From VAZQ01 sp963817015 (GTDB lineage: Bacteria; Pseudomonadota; Alphaproteobacteria; Rhizobiales; Xanthobacteraceae): 64,000 bases of DNA. Positions 1-7,931 of the stretch are shown here, in pieces. The notes under the pieces were generated by a model. It did no database searches. It was not told where the DNA came from and saw only the letters and a list, made by a program, of their open reading frames with translations. Numbering within the stretch: the stretch's first letter is position 1; each line of letters opens with the position of its first letter. The stretch lies in NCBI GenBank assembly GCA_963817015.1, contig CAWFMV010000007.1, forward strand, positions 930,001 to 994,000. Direction: 5' to 3'. The position numbers and the translations under genes are program-made.

Positions 1-906
1 CTGCTCACGCTGCGCTTGAACGTCTACCTGCCGGCGACGCGCGCCGGCGCCCGCGTGCGCGACCCCGCGTCGGTGCGCGAGATCCTCTCGCGCTCGCCGC
101 TCAAGCAGGACGAAGGCGACGAATGGGTACGCATCGGTGGCGTCAAGCTCGGCGTCGATGGTGGCTTCGAAGGCGGCTTCATGACGCAGCCATTCGTCGG
201 CGCCATGGGCAGGAACGGCACCTATTTCGGGATCAACACGGTGCCGGCGGCGGACTTCGCGGCGATCACGCGCGCGCTCAACCAGGATGGCTGGCGCGTG
301 ACCACGCATGCGGTCGGCGATGCCGCGATTGACGTTGTGCTCGGCGGCTACGAGGCGGCCAATGCCGATCGCTCGATCGCGGGCCGGCGCTGGGCGATCG
401 AGCACCTGTTCGTGTCACGCCCGGACCAGATCGCGCGGCTCAAGAAGCTCGATGTGGTGCTCTCGGTGCAGGACCATCTCTATCTCGCGGCGCCGTCGCT
501 GAAGAAATATCTCGGCCCTGAGCGGGCGAGCCAGATCACGCCGGTGAAGACCTATCTGGAGCAGGGGTTCCTGGTGGTGGGCGGCACCGACTCGCCGGTG
601 GTGCCGGTCAATCCGTTCTGGCAGTTCTATCATTTCCTCACGCGCGACACGATCAGCGATGGCGTCTATGGCGAGAACGAGCGTGTGACCTCGCGAGTCG
701 AGCTCTTGCGCATGATCACCATCAATTATGCAAAGCTGACGGGTGAAGCCGACATCAAAGGCTCGATCGAGCCGGGCAAGCTGGCCGACTTCGTGGTGCT
801 CTCCGAGGACATCCTATCGGTCGCCGAGCGCGCAATTCCGAGTATGAAGGCGCTCGCGACCTATGTGGGCGGCAAAGAGGTCTATCGCGATCCGTCATAT
901 CGGTGA
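1..906 (+). CDS. Amidohydrolase family 3 (YtcJ-like), 5' end outside window
   Basis: Metal-dependent hydrolase of the amidohydrolase superfamily; the substrate cannot be predicted. The frame is open to base 1, so the TTG at 16 is not a convincing start and the N-terminal metal-binding half lies outside the window. The roughly 300 residues present carry family landmarks in the right order: HAVGDAAID and AIEHLF with barrel histidines, GTDSPV with the metal-site Asp, and the closing GSIEPGKLADFVVL segment that returns to the beta-sandwich domain. It ends with TGA just before a palindromic repeat. Family assignment is firm, function is open. Confidence 0.85.
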   Translation: MLTLRLNVYLPATRAGARVRDPASVREILSRSPLKQDEGDEWVRIGGVKLGVDGGFEGGFMTQPFVGAMGRNGTYFGINTVPAADFAAITRALNQDGWRVTTHAVGDAAIDVVLGGYEAANADRSIAGRRWAIEHLFVSRPDQIARLKKLDVVLSVQDHLYLAAPSLKKYLGPERASQITPVKTYLEQGFLVVGGTDSPVVPVNPFWQFYHFLTRDTISDGVYGENERVTSRVELLRMITINYAKLTGEADIKGSIEPGKLADFVVLSEDILSVAERAIPSMKALATYVGGKEVYRDPSYR

Positions 907-920
907 TGGGCGAAAGTGTG

Positions 921-1007
921 TAGCCCGGATGGAGCGCAGCGACATCCGGGAACGATGGCGCAACTTGTCCGGGCGCTCCTGGATTTTGCTGCGCTCAATC
1001 CGGGCTA
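921..1007. repeat. Palindromic intergenic repeat (tagcccggat type)
   Basis: The sequence begins tagcccggatggagcgcagc and closes with gctgcgctcaatccgggcta, so the outer ends form a long imperfect inverted repeat around a short loop region. Elements of this look are widespread between genes in proteobacterial genomes. It sits between two convergent genes and may act as a bidirectional transcription end. No T-run is visible. Confidence 0.6.
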
Positions 1008-1025
1008 CCCGATTGCCTGCTTTGC

Positions 1026-1937
1026 CTACGACCCCGCGCGTTTCACGCCGCGCTTGTCGACATATTCCTTGCCGTCAACGGGTCCAATGTGCGGTGGGTC
1101 TCTGTCGAGATACGGCCTCCCAATCCCGTATTGCGGGCCGTTCTCGTCGATCCACTTCCACAACAGGTCCGTCGTAATCCATCGGTCGGCGCGCGTCTCG
1201 CCCTTGACGCTCACGACATCGGCAGCAAGCCCGTATCCGTAGCCGCCGCGCTTGCTGCCGCCATGGTACGAGCTGTCGCTTGCCGCCTTCTTGCCGGTTG
1301 CGATCGATTGCCGATAGTCATCGCGGAAGCCGCTCGTGATCCCGGGGGCGTGTCCAGCGTCGTCGGCGGCGCGCATGAGCCGATAGAGCTTCACTTTGAA
1401 GCTTCGCTCCATGCCGCCAATGACGTATTGCGGCATCGACATGCCGGCTTTCTCCGCGGCATCCGGGTCCTTCCACGAGAAGTCTTCCGTCACAAGCTTG
1501 GTACGAGTTTTTGTAACTGTCCGCTTCTTGCCCTTCTTTTTGACGGTCACTTTGAAGCGTTCGCTCACCTTGACGGTGTCGATCTTGCGCGCTCGTTCAT
1601 AGAGCGACCAGAGATATTGATCGATGCAGTCCTGGGAGAGCAGGCACTCGTCCGCAGGTTCCGGTGCGGTCACTTTGGGCAAGCTCAGGCTTGCGTCCGG
1701 TGGGGTCACAGCCGCGAGCCTGAAAGTTGGCTCAGCAAGCCCAGAGGCTGACTCAGCAGGTCCGGCGCTCGCGCGAGCGGCCGCGACCTCTGGCCGAACG
1801 ACCGCAACAAATGACTGAGCGGGCGCCGGATTGCGATCCGGCTGAGCTGTCGCAGCTTTGACGTCCCGGTCAAGAATTCGTAGGGCCGGCATAGAGCAGA
1901 GATGCCAAGCTGCCCCACACGAAGCAGTGAAACCCAC
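1026..1937 (-). CDS. Peptidase M15-like (D,D-carboxypeptidase-like) protein
   Basis: About 300 residues with a proline/alanine-rich N-terminal part, a basic stretch (KKKGKKRTVTKTRTK) near residues 135-150 and a C-terminal domain resembling M15 zinc carboxypeptidases of peptidoglycan. Visible landmarks are SGFRDDYRQ, YGYGLAADVVSVKGETR and YLDRDPPHIGPVDGKEY; the Asp of GLAAD and the His of PPHIG match two expected zinc ligands. The His expected seven residues before that Asp in the SxHxxGxAxD pattern is Tyr here, although a YHGG lies further upstream. The start is uncertain: GTG at 1937 gives the full frame, ATG at 1892 is an alternative. Activity is therefore unproven. Confidence 0.65.
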   Translation of the reverse strand: MGFTASCGAAWHLCSMPALRILDRDVKAATAQPDRNPAPAQSFVAVVRPEVAAARASAGPAESASGLAEPTFRLAAVTPPDASLSLPKVTAPEPADECLLSQDCIDQYLWSLYERARKIDTVKVSERFKVTVKKKGKKRTVTKTRTKLVTEDFSWKDPDAAEKAGMSMPQYVIGGMERSFKVKLYRLMRAADDAGHAPGITSGFRDDYRQSIATGKKAASDSSYHGGSKRGGYGYGLAADVVSVKGETRADRWITTDLLWKWIDENGPQYGIGRPYLDRDPPHIGPVDGKEYVDKRGVKRAGS

Positions 1938-1993
1938 GCCTCATGGTGATCCCCATTTCGTCCCGGACTTATTGTATATGACGGAAAAATGGC

Positions 1994-2299
1994 TTGCACG
2001 AGGCGATGTGCAAAATTGCCTGGCACCCTGGGAACGGGCCCTTTGTGCGCTATTTCCCGGATTTTGCGGCCGGCGGCCCGAAAAACCTCGAGCCCACCAT
2101 TCGGAGGGTGGCGGAAAGGGCGCGTGACATCTTCAGCGCCGACCTTACCTATTTGATCATCATGACCAGGTCGGGCGACGTGCTTGATGGTGCCCATCGC
2201 ATCGCCAAGGCTTATCTGCAGGGCGAGCGGACCATTGCGGCGGTCGTGATCGACGACTATCCGCCACCGGACGGTGTCGCGGAGGTGCCGCAGAGCTAG
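1994..2299 (+). CDS. Short ParB-like-domain protein, possibly 5'-truncated
   Basis: A frame of about 100 codons opening at TTG 1994. The C-terminal half contains SGDVLDGAHRIAKAYLQGE followed by a beta-rich end, resembling the DGxHRxxA motif of ParB/sulfiredoxin-fold proteins. The N-terminal part before it is too short for a complete domain, and an in-frame TGA lies at 1979-1981, just upstream, so this is either a minimal protein or the remnant of a longer gene. No partner ParA is adjacent (the ParA-like genes are 7.5 kb away). Function unknown. Confidence 0.45.
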   Translation: MHEAMCKIAWHPGNGPFVRYFPDFAAGGPKNLEPTIRRVAERARDIFSADLTYLIIMTRSGDVLDGAHRIAKAYLQGERTIAAVVIDDYPPPDGVAEVPQS

Positions 2300-2489
2300 T
2301 GTCGATCACCGATCAATGGTGACGAAATTAGAACGATTTCAATCGGCTGGCTCGGGCGCGCCCGGCTGTAATTGGAGGGCGTAGGAGACCTCAAGACACC
2401 CGACTTGGAGTATGGTCTGCTGCTCAAGCCAGGAAGCCCGTGCAGGCAGCGTCCGAATGGGCCGCTAGCAACAGCAGGAGTAGGACGAG

Positions 2490-3821
2490 ATGAACGTCAA
2501 GTCCGTTTGCGAGCGTTCAGAGCAGTCTATTGACGCGAGCTCTTGGTCCGATGCCAGAGCGCGCCGCCGCCCATCGCGGGGTCTTGCATTGCTGGCTGCC
2601 CTTTTCGTCGGTCTGTGCGCGAGCCCATCGAGCGCGCAGAACAATGCTGCCTGCGCCACCTACGGCAACTGGATCGACGGCGCTTCGGGCAACGCGATCG
2701 ACGGCAGGGACCTCCTGCGCGAGTTTTCCAAGTGGAGCGCGGTGGTGCTGCTCGGGGAGTCGCATACCAGTCCTGATCATCACGTCTGGCAGATGCAGAC
2801 AGTGGCGGCACTGCACGACCGCACCGACAAGTCGGTCCTCGGTGAGAGAATGGTGCTCGGTTTCGAGTCGTTTCCGCGCCGCCTGCAGGGCGTGCTCGAC
2901 GATTGGGTCGCCGGCAAGCTTTCCGCCGAGGCGTTTCTCAACGCGGTGGAGTGGAGACGGGTCTGGGGCTACGACTCCGCGCTCTACATGCCGCTGTTCC
3001 AGTTCGCCCGTCTCAATCGCATTCCAATGGTGGCGCTTAATGTCGAGCGCAGTCTGGTGTCGCGCGTCGGGCGTGAGGGCTGGGCGGCGGTGCCGCAAGA
3101 CGCGCGCGAAGGGCTCACCGATCCGGCGCCAGCGAGCGAAGGCTATCTGCGCGATCTTGCTGCCGTTGCGGCCATGAAGCGGATGATGGCGCCGGGCGGC
3201 GGCGATTCACAATCGGCTCCGGCCGAGCCCGACGATGCGGCCATCGCCGAGGCGATGAAGCAGCCGGAGTTCAAACGCTTCGTCGAGGCCCAGCAGACCT
3301 GGGACCGGGCCTTCGCGCAGGGGATCGCCGATGCCAGGCGCAAATATCCCAACGCCACCATCGTGGCGGTGCTGGGCAGCGGCCACGTCGCGTTCGGTTA
3401 CGGCGCGGCGCATCAGTTGAAAGACCTTGGCGTGACCGGCGTCGTCTCGCTCATTCCGGTCTCGGTCGACACCGCCTGCTCGCGCGTGGGCAAGTCCTTT
3501 GCGAATGCGATGTTCACGCTGCCGCCCGGCGGCGACGAGGGACCGATGACGGACCGGCCGCGGCTCGGCGTCGAGCTGGTGCAGGGCGAAGGCGCCCCGC
3601 GCGTCAATCGCGTGGTGGGGAACAGCGTCGCCGAAGCGGCTGGCCTCAAAGCCGGCGATCATGTGGTGCGGGCTGCCGGCGTCGAGATGCGCAGCCCCGA
3701 CGATCTCGTCGATGTCGTCGGTCGGCAGGCCCCGGGCACATGGCTGCCCTTGAGCGTCCGGCGCGACGGACAGGAGATCGAGGTCGTCGCCAAGTTTCCG
3801 TCGCGGCCGCGCCAGGGTTAG
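2490..3821 (+). CDS. ChaN-family haem/iron-binding protein with C-terminal PDZ domain
   Basis: A 443-residue protein. A basic N-terminus is followed by a hydrophobic stretch (LALLAALFVGLCASPSSAQ, about residues 30-50) that looks like a signal peptide, so the mature protein should be exported. The ChaN/Tiki-fold domain spans about 60-330 with VVLLGESHTSPDHHVWQ and the late VLGSGHVAFGYG strand typical of the family. Residues 350-440 form a PDZ-like module with LGVELVQGEG, AAGLKAGDHVVRAAG and a terminal beta hairpin. ChaN proteins bind haem in iron uptake systems; the PDZ module suggests a peptide-tethered partner. An AGGA-like ribosome site precedes the ATG. Confidence 0.85.
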   Translation: MNVKSVCERSEQSIDASSWSDARARRRPSRGLALLAALFVGLCASPSSAQNNAACATYGNWIDGASGNAIDGRDLLREFSKWSAVVLLGESHTSPDHHVWQMQTVAALHDRTDKSVLGERMVLGFESFPRRLQGVLDDWVAGKLSAEAFLNAVEWRRVWGYDSALYMPLFQFARLNRIPMVALNVERSLVSRVGREGWAAVPQDAREGLTDPAPASEGYLRDLAAVAAMKRMMAPGGGDSQSAPAEPDDAAIAEAMKQPEFKRFVEAQQTWDRAFAQGIADARRKYPNATIVAVLGSGHVAFGYGAAHQLKDLGVTGVVSLIPVSVDTACSRVGKSFANAMFTLPPGGDEGPMTDRPRLGVELVQGEGAPRVNRVVGNSVAEAAGLKAGDHVVRAAGVEMRSPDDLVDVVGRQAPGTWLPLSVRRDGQEIEVVAKFPSRPRQG

Positions 3822-4081
3822 GAATCTCTGCACCGGAGGGGTCTTCCGGGTGACTTGCATATTTTTCTTGTGAATTCCCAGCTCTCGCTTGGCTCGGCCC
3901 TGACGACAAGCAGCCGCGCGAGAGTTAAGAGAGTTTGAACGACCGCCAATTCCGCCGTGGCAGCGTTCACGGACGGCGGAATGAGACGTCCAAGTCCAGC
4001 ACTTCCACGTAACCCGTTGTGGTTTTCCGGCACACTTGATTGGTCGGATTCGGCGCCCAGCTGTCGCCGTGGAGTGATGCC
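3822..4081. other. Intergenic region with a 10-bp hairpin before rocD
   Basis: No gene is supported here. The only structure is an inverted repeat, attccgccgt (3949-3958) and acggcggaat (3973-3982), with a 14-base loop, about 100 bases upstream of the aminotransferase start. It lacks a T-run, so it is not a standard terminator; an operator or mRNA hairpin is possible. Confidence 0.35.
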
Positions 4082-5309
4082 ATGGATTTCATCGCACTGG
4101 AAAATCGCGTAAGCGCCCCCAACTACGCGCCGCTGCCGGTCGTATTGACGCGTGGCGAAGGCTCGTATTTGTGGGACGTCGATGGTCGGCGCTACGTCGA
4201 CATGATGAGCGCCTATTCGGCGGTGAGCCTTGGCCACGCGCATCCGCGCATTCTTGCAGCGCTCACCGCGCAGGCGCAGCGGCTGGCGGTGCCGTCGCGC
4301 GCCTACTACAGCGATCGCCTTGGGCCATTTCTGGAGGAGCTCTGCCGCGTGAGCGGCTTCGATGCCGCGCTGCCGATGAACACCGGCGCGGAGGCGGTCG
4401 AGACCGCGATCAAGGCCGCGCGCCGATGGGGCTATCGCGTCAAGGGTGTGCGCCGTGACCGCGCCGAGATCATCGTGGCGCACGGCAATTTCCACGGCCG
4501 CACCACCAACATCGTGGGCTTCTCGTCGGAGGCTTCCTACCGTGACGGCTTCGGGCCGTTTGCGCCCGGTTTCCGCGCGGTGCCGTTCGGCGATCTCGCC
4601 GCCATGGAGCGCGCGATCACGCCCGACACCGCCGCCGTTCTGGTCGAGCCGATCCAGGGCGAAGCCGGAATCATCGTTCCGCCCAAGGGCTGGCTCGCCG
4701 GCGTGCGCGCGCTGTGCGATCGCCATCGTGTGCTGCTGATCGTCGACGAGGTGCAGTCGGGACTTGGCCGCACCGGCGCCTGGTTTGCGTTTCGAGCATG
4801 AGAATGTACGGCCCGATGGCATCATCGTGGGCAAGGCTCTCGGCGGCGGCGTGCTGCCGGTGTCGGCCTTCGTGGCGCGGCGTGCCGTCATGGATGTGTT
4901 CACGCCCGGCTCGCACGGCTCGACCTTTGGCGGCAATCCGCTTGCAGCTGCGGTGGGCCTCGAGGCGCTGCATGTCATTCGTGAGGAAGGTCTCGTCGAG
5001 CGCAGCAGTGTACTCGGCGCCTACATGCTCGATCGTCTGCGTGCGCTCAAAAGCCCGGCGCTCAAGGCTGTGCGCGGCCTCGGACTCTGGGTCGGCGCCG
5101 AGATCGATCCACAGTTCGCCAGCGCGCGCACGGCGTGCGAGCGGCTCCTCGCCAAGGGCGTGCTCTCGAAGGAGACGCATGACACCGTCGTTCGGCTCGC
5201 GCCGCCGCTCGTCATCGCGCGCGATGATCTCGACTTTGCGCTCGACCGCTTCGAGGAGGTCGTGCGCGACCTGAGTGTCTCACCGCGTCCCCATCCCGTC
5301 GCTGCTTGA
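4082..5309 (+). CDS. rocD: Ornithine--oxo-acid aminotransferase, interrupted by one frameshift
   Basis: PLP class III aminotransferase that moves the delta-amino group of ornithine to 2-oxoglutarate, giving glutamate semialdehyde. The start is ATG 4082 (MDFIALENRVSAPNY). The first frame carries LWDVDGRRYVDMMSAYS, MNTGAEAVETAIKAAR, and LLIVDEVQSGLGRTG. At the TTT run 4790-4792 one extra T shifts the frame; reading past it restores AFEHENVRPDGIIVGKALGG with the PLP lysine, then GSHGSTFGGNPLA and a normal C-terminus at 5309. Length across the shift (about 408) matches the family. The downstream dihydrolase-like gene begins 10 bases later, so the two are probably co-transcribed for arginine/ornithine use. 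Confidence 0.85.
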
Positions 5310-5319
5310 GGTCACGCTG

Positions 5320-6213
5320 ATGACGATGCTTGCCAATGCCCATTTCCTGATGTGCCGGCCGCAGCACTTCGCGGTCAGTTACGCCATCAATCCGTGGATG
5401 GATCCGTCGAGCTGGGCGCGCGATCAGCGCGTGCTGACGGCAGCGGCGCGGCGGGAGTGGACCGGCTTGCACCGCGCGCTGCAGGATGCGGGCGCGCAGA
5501 TCGACCTGGTGCCGGCGAAGCCGGGCCTGCCCGATCTCGTGTTCACCGCCAACGCGGCGGTGGTGCTCGACGGCAAGGCGCTCCTGGCGCGGTTCCGCCA
5601 TCCGGAGCGGCAAGCCGAGGAGCCGCATTTCGCGGCAACCTTTCGCAAGCTGCAGGCGCGCGGCCTGCTGGCGTCGGTGCGCACGCTGCCCGAGGGCGTG
5701 ACGCTCGAAGGCGCCGGCGACTGCGTCTGGGACGACACCCGCAGCCTGTTCTGGATGGGTTACGGGCCGCGCTCGGACGAGGCCGCTCGACACGTGGTCG
5801 AGGAGGAGTTCGGGGTCGAGGTGGAGGCGCTGAGGCTTGCCGATCCGAGCTACTATCACATGGACACCGCGCTCTGCCCGCTGCCGGGCGGCGAGGTGCT
5901 CTACGTGCCTGAGGCGTTCACGCCCGAAGGGCGCGCCGTCATCCATGACCGCGTGGCGAGCGATCAGCGCATCGAGGTCGCGGACGAGGATGCCCGCAGG
6001 CTCGCCGCCAACGCGGTCTGCCTTGGCAACACGCTCGTGCTGTCGGCCTGCAGCGATGGCCTGCGCGCACGCCTCGCCGAGCATGGCTATCGGGTGCGCG
6101 AGACGCGGCTCGGCTCGTTCCTGCGTAGCGGCGGCAGCGCCTTCTGCCTCACGCTGCGGCTCGACCGCCGCTCTGCGAGCAGCCGCAGCGGAATGGTTGG
6201 AACTGCGGCCTGA
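5320..6213 (+). CDS. Amidinotransferase-superfamily enzyme (arginine dihydrolase/DDAH-like)
   Basis: A guanidine-group-modifying enzyme of the beta/alpha-propeller superfamily, about 297 residues. ATG 5320 follows a GAGG ribosome site at the preceding stop codon. Landmarks are FLMCRPQHF near the start, PDLVFTANAAVV, TLEGAGDCVWD with the acidic residue, YYHMDTALCPL with the catalytic His, and GGSAFCLTLRL with the C-terminal nucleophilic Cys. The FTANA form of the substrate loop is closer to arginine dihydrolase (ArgZ/AgrE N-domain, arginine to ornithine plus ammonia and CO2) than to DDAH. Pairing with rocD supports arginine to ornithine to glutamate semialdehyde. Exact specificity among dihydrolase, DDAH and citrulline hydrolase is inference. 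Confidence 0.8.
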   Translation: MTMLANAHFLMCRPQHFAVSYAINPWMDPSSWARDQRVLTAAARREWTGLHRALQDAGAQIDLVPAKPGLPDLVFTANAAVVLDGKALLARFRHPERQAEEPHFAATFRKLQARGLLASVRTLPEGVTLEGAGDCVWDDTRSLFWMGYGPRSDEAARHVVEEEFGVEVEALRLADPSYYHMDTALCPLPGGEVLYVPEAFTPEGRAVIHDRVASDQRIEVADEDARRLAANAVCLGNTLVLSACSDGLRARLAEHGYRVRETRLGSFLRSGGSAFCLTLRLDRRSASSRSGMVGTAA

Positions 6214-6333
6214 TCTGCGGTTCCACAAGCCCGGAGGGGCAGGAAGGCCGCGCTTCACATTCCTGTCACGCTGCCCTACATTAATGGCCGCTGACGCTGC
6301 ATTGCAGCACGAAGGAGGTTGAGGAACGCCGCC

Positions 6334-6891
6334 GTGAACGGCCAAGTATCACCCACAGGATGGCCAGCCCTTGTGCTTAACGCGGACTTCCGTCCGCTGA
6401 GCTACTATCCGCTGTCGTTGTGGTCCTGGCAGGACGCGATCAAGGCGGTCTTCCTCGAGCGCGTGAATATCGTCGCCAACTACGATCGCTCGGTGCACAG
6501 CCCCAGCTTCGAGATGAAGCTGCCAAGCGTGGTCTCGCTCAAGACCTTCGTGAAGCCCGCAACGCAGCCCGCGTTCACGCGCTTCAACGTGTTCCTGCGC
6601 GACCGCTTCTCCTGCCAGTATTGCGGCCGGCGCGACGATCTCACCTTCGACCATCTGGTTCCGCGCTCGCGCGGCGGACAGACCACCTGGATCAACGTGG
6701 TCGCGGCCTGCTCGCCCTGCAATCTGCGCAAGGGCAATCTCACGATGCCGGAAGCCAAGATGTGGCCGTCACAGATGCCGTTCCAGCCGTCGGTGCATCA
6801 GCTGCACAAGAACGGCCGGCTATTCCCGCCCAACTATCTGCACGATAGCTGGCTCGACTATCTCTATTGGGACACCGAGCTCGATCCGTAA
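6334..6891 (+). CDS. HNH endonuclease
   Basis: A 185-residue HNH nuclease. GTG 6334 is preferred over an in-frame TTG at 6319 because GAGGAA (6321-6326) lies seven bases before it, whereas the TTG abuts the upstream GGAGG. The HNH core is clear: FSCQYCGRRDDLTFDHLVPR, then GGQTTWINVVAACSPCNLRKG, with two CxxC zinc pairs around the histidine-containing strand. The N-terminus (LVLNADFRPLSYYPLSLW) is typical of a stand-alone family found across alphaproteobacteria. No restriction methylase or phage gene is nearby, so this looks like a housekeeping family member of unknown target. Confidence 0.9.
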   Translation: MNGQVSPTGWPALVLNADFRPLSYYPLSLWSWQDAIKAVFLERVNIVANYDRSVHSPSFEMKLPSVVSLKTFVKPATQPAFTRFNVFLRDRFSCQYCGRRDDLTFDHLVPRSRGGQTTWINVVAACSPCNLRKGNLTMPEAKMWPSQMPFQPSVHQLHKNGRLFPPNYLHDSWLDYLYWDTELDP

Positions 6892-6914
6892 GACTCGGCC
6901 CGAACACTCGGAAC

Positions 6915-7496
6915 TCACTCCACGTCGTCGCGCGCGGCCAAGCGGCGGCCCATCACCACGCCCCAGGCCGCGACGACGGCGAGCGTGAGCGAGATCAGCA
7001 CGTTGTAGCCAGAGAGCGAAATGCCCAGGAAGCGCCAGGCCGCCTCGTCGCAGCGCACCACGCTGACGCGCTCCAGCTGATTGAGAAGGTCGGTCGCCGA
7101 GCCGAGCCCCTCGAGCGCGCCCGAGCAATCGCGCGGGCCAGCCCACAGCTTCCACTCGACGCCCGAATGGTAGACGCCAAGCCCGGCGTTCCACAGCATG
7201 CCGAGGGTGATCATGGCGAGCGCCGCGATCAGCACCTTGCGCTTGGAGCCGACCGAGTCGCCGAGGATCACGAGTGCCGCCAGCGGGATCGCGAAATAGT
7301 AGGGATAGCGCTGCTCGTAGCAGAGCGGACAGGGCTTGAGCCCAAGGCCGTACTGGAAGAACCAGGCACCCAGGATGGTGGCGATGCCGCCCACCGCCAC
7401 CACGATGGCGGCAGCCGCGATCGGCCGGGTGCGCGCAAGCGTGCCCCAGGTCTCCCACAGTGGCACAGTGGCCGGCTCGCTCGCTCGTTCGCTCAT
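6915..7496 (-). CDS. dsbB: Disulfide bond formation protein DsbB
   Basis: Inner-membrane quinone reductase that reoxidises periplasmic DsbA. The product from ATG 7496 (MSERASEP) has 193 residues and four hydrophobic helices. The first periplasmic loop carries KPCPLCYEQRYPYY with the CxxC pair, and the second carries RDCSGA and VVRCDEAAW, supplying the second cysteine pair. An in-frame start 11 codons upstream is possible but lacks a better ribosome site. It is convergent with the HNH gene. TlpA at 45.8 kb is another thiol-redox protein in this window. Confidence 0.92.
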   Translation of the reverse strand: MSERASEPATVPLWETWGTLARTRPIAAAAIVVAVGGIATILGAWFFQYGLGLKPCPLCYEQRYPYYFAIPLAALVILGDSVGSKRKVLIAALAMITLGMLWNAGLGVYHSGVEWKLWAGPRDCSGALEGLGSATDLLNQLERVSVVRCDEAAWRFLGISLSGYNVLISLTLAVVAAWGVVMGRRLAARDDVE

Positions 7497-7699
7497 GTGC
7501 TCAAGTCCCAACGCCCTAAGGCCCTGCAAACGAGGCCGAAATTGCTAGATTCTCTATCCCCGGGGCGCCCAGTTGGCATGATCCTCGACCAAAAACCACG
7601 CAACTTTTCGAGATCGGATCGTGAGCCCGATCGTCACCTCGCTTGATATAGGGCAGCCGTTGACCCCCCGCCATGGGCCGCTATGATCCGCGCCGCCTT

Positions 7700-7787
7700 G
7701 CCCCTGTGGCGGAATTGGTAGACGCGGCAGACTCGAAAATCTGTTGGTGGCGACATCGTGCTGGTTCGAGTCCGGCCAGGGGCACCA
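7700..7787 (+). tRNA. tRNA-Leu (probably CAA) with an 8-base anticodon loop
   Basis: A class II tRNA. Acceptor arm gcccctg (7700-7706) pairs perfectly with caggggc (7777-7783), followed by A and an encoded CCA. D-arm (gcggaattggtagacgc), T-arm (ggttcgagtcc) and a long variable arm (ggtg/catc stem) fit tRNA-Leu. The anticodon stem gcaga/tctgt pairs fully but leaves ctcgaaaa, eight bases instead of seven. Removing one G gives ctcaaaa, the ordinary Leu-CAA loop. Read literally as CGA it would be a serine anticodon on a leucine body. A single-base sequencing insertion is the simplest explanation. Confidence 0.9.
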
Positions 7788-7931
7788 TTGCGCATCTTGT
7801 TTGTCCATCCCGCCTTTGCATTAAAACACCCGGCGCATGCCGAGTTCCTCTTGCGCAGGGGACGCTGCCGAATCCATAGCGGTGACACGGGATGGGCCGA
7901 CGTGCTCCATGCAGGCCAGGAAGGGGAAGGA

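Noticed and set aside
6334..6891. HNH gene as part of a restriction or phage system
   Set aside because: No methylase, terminase or phage gene is adjacent, and the family is widespread in alphaproteobacterial chromosomes.
7758..7931. Extension of the DUF2272 gene upstream into the tRNA
   Set aside because: That frame begins inside the tRNA; ATG 7932 has a good ribosome site and opens a signal peptide.
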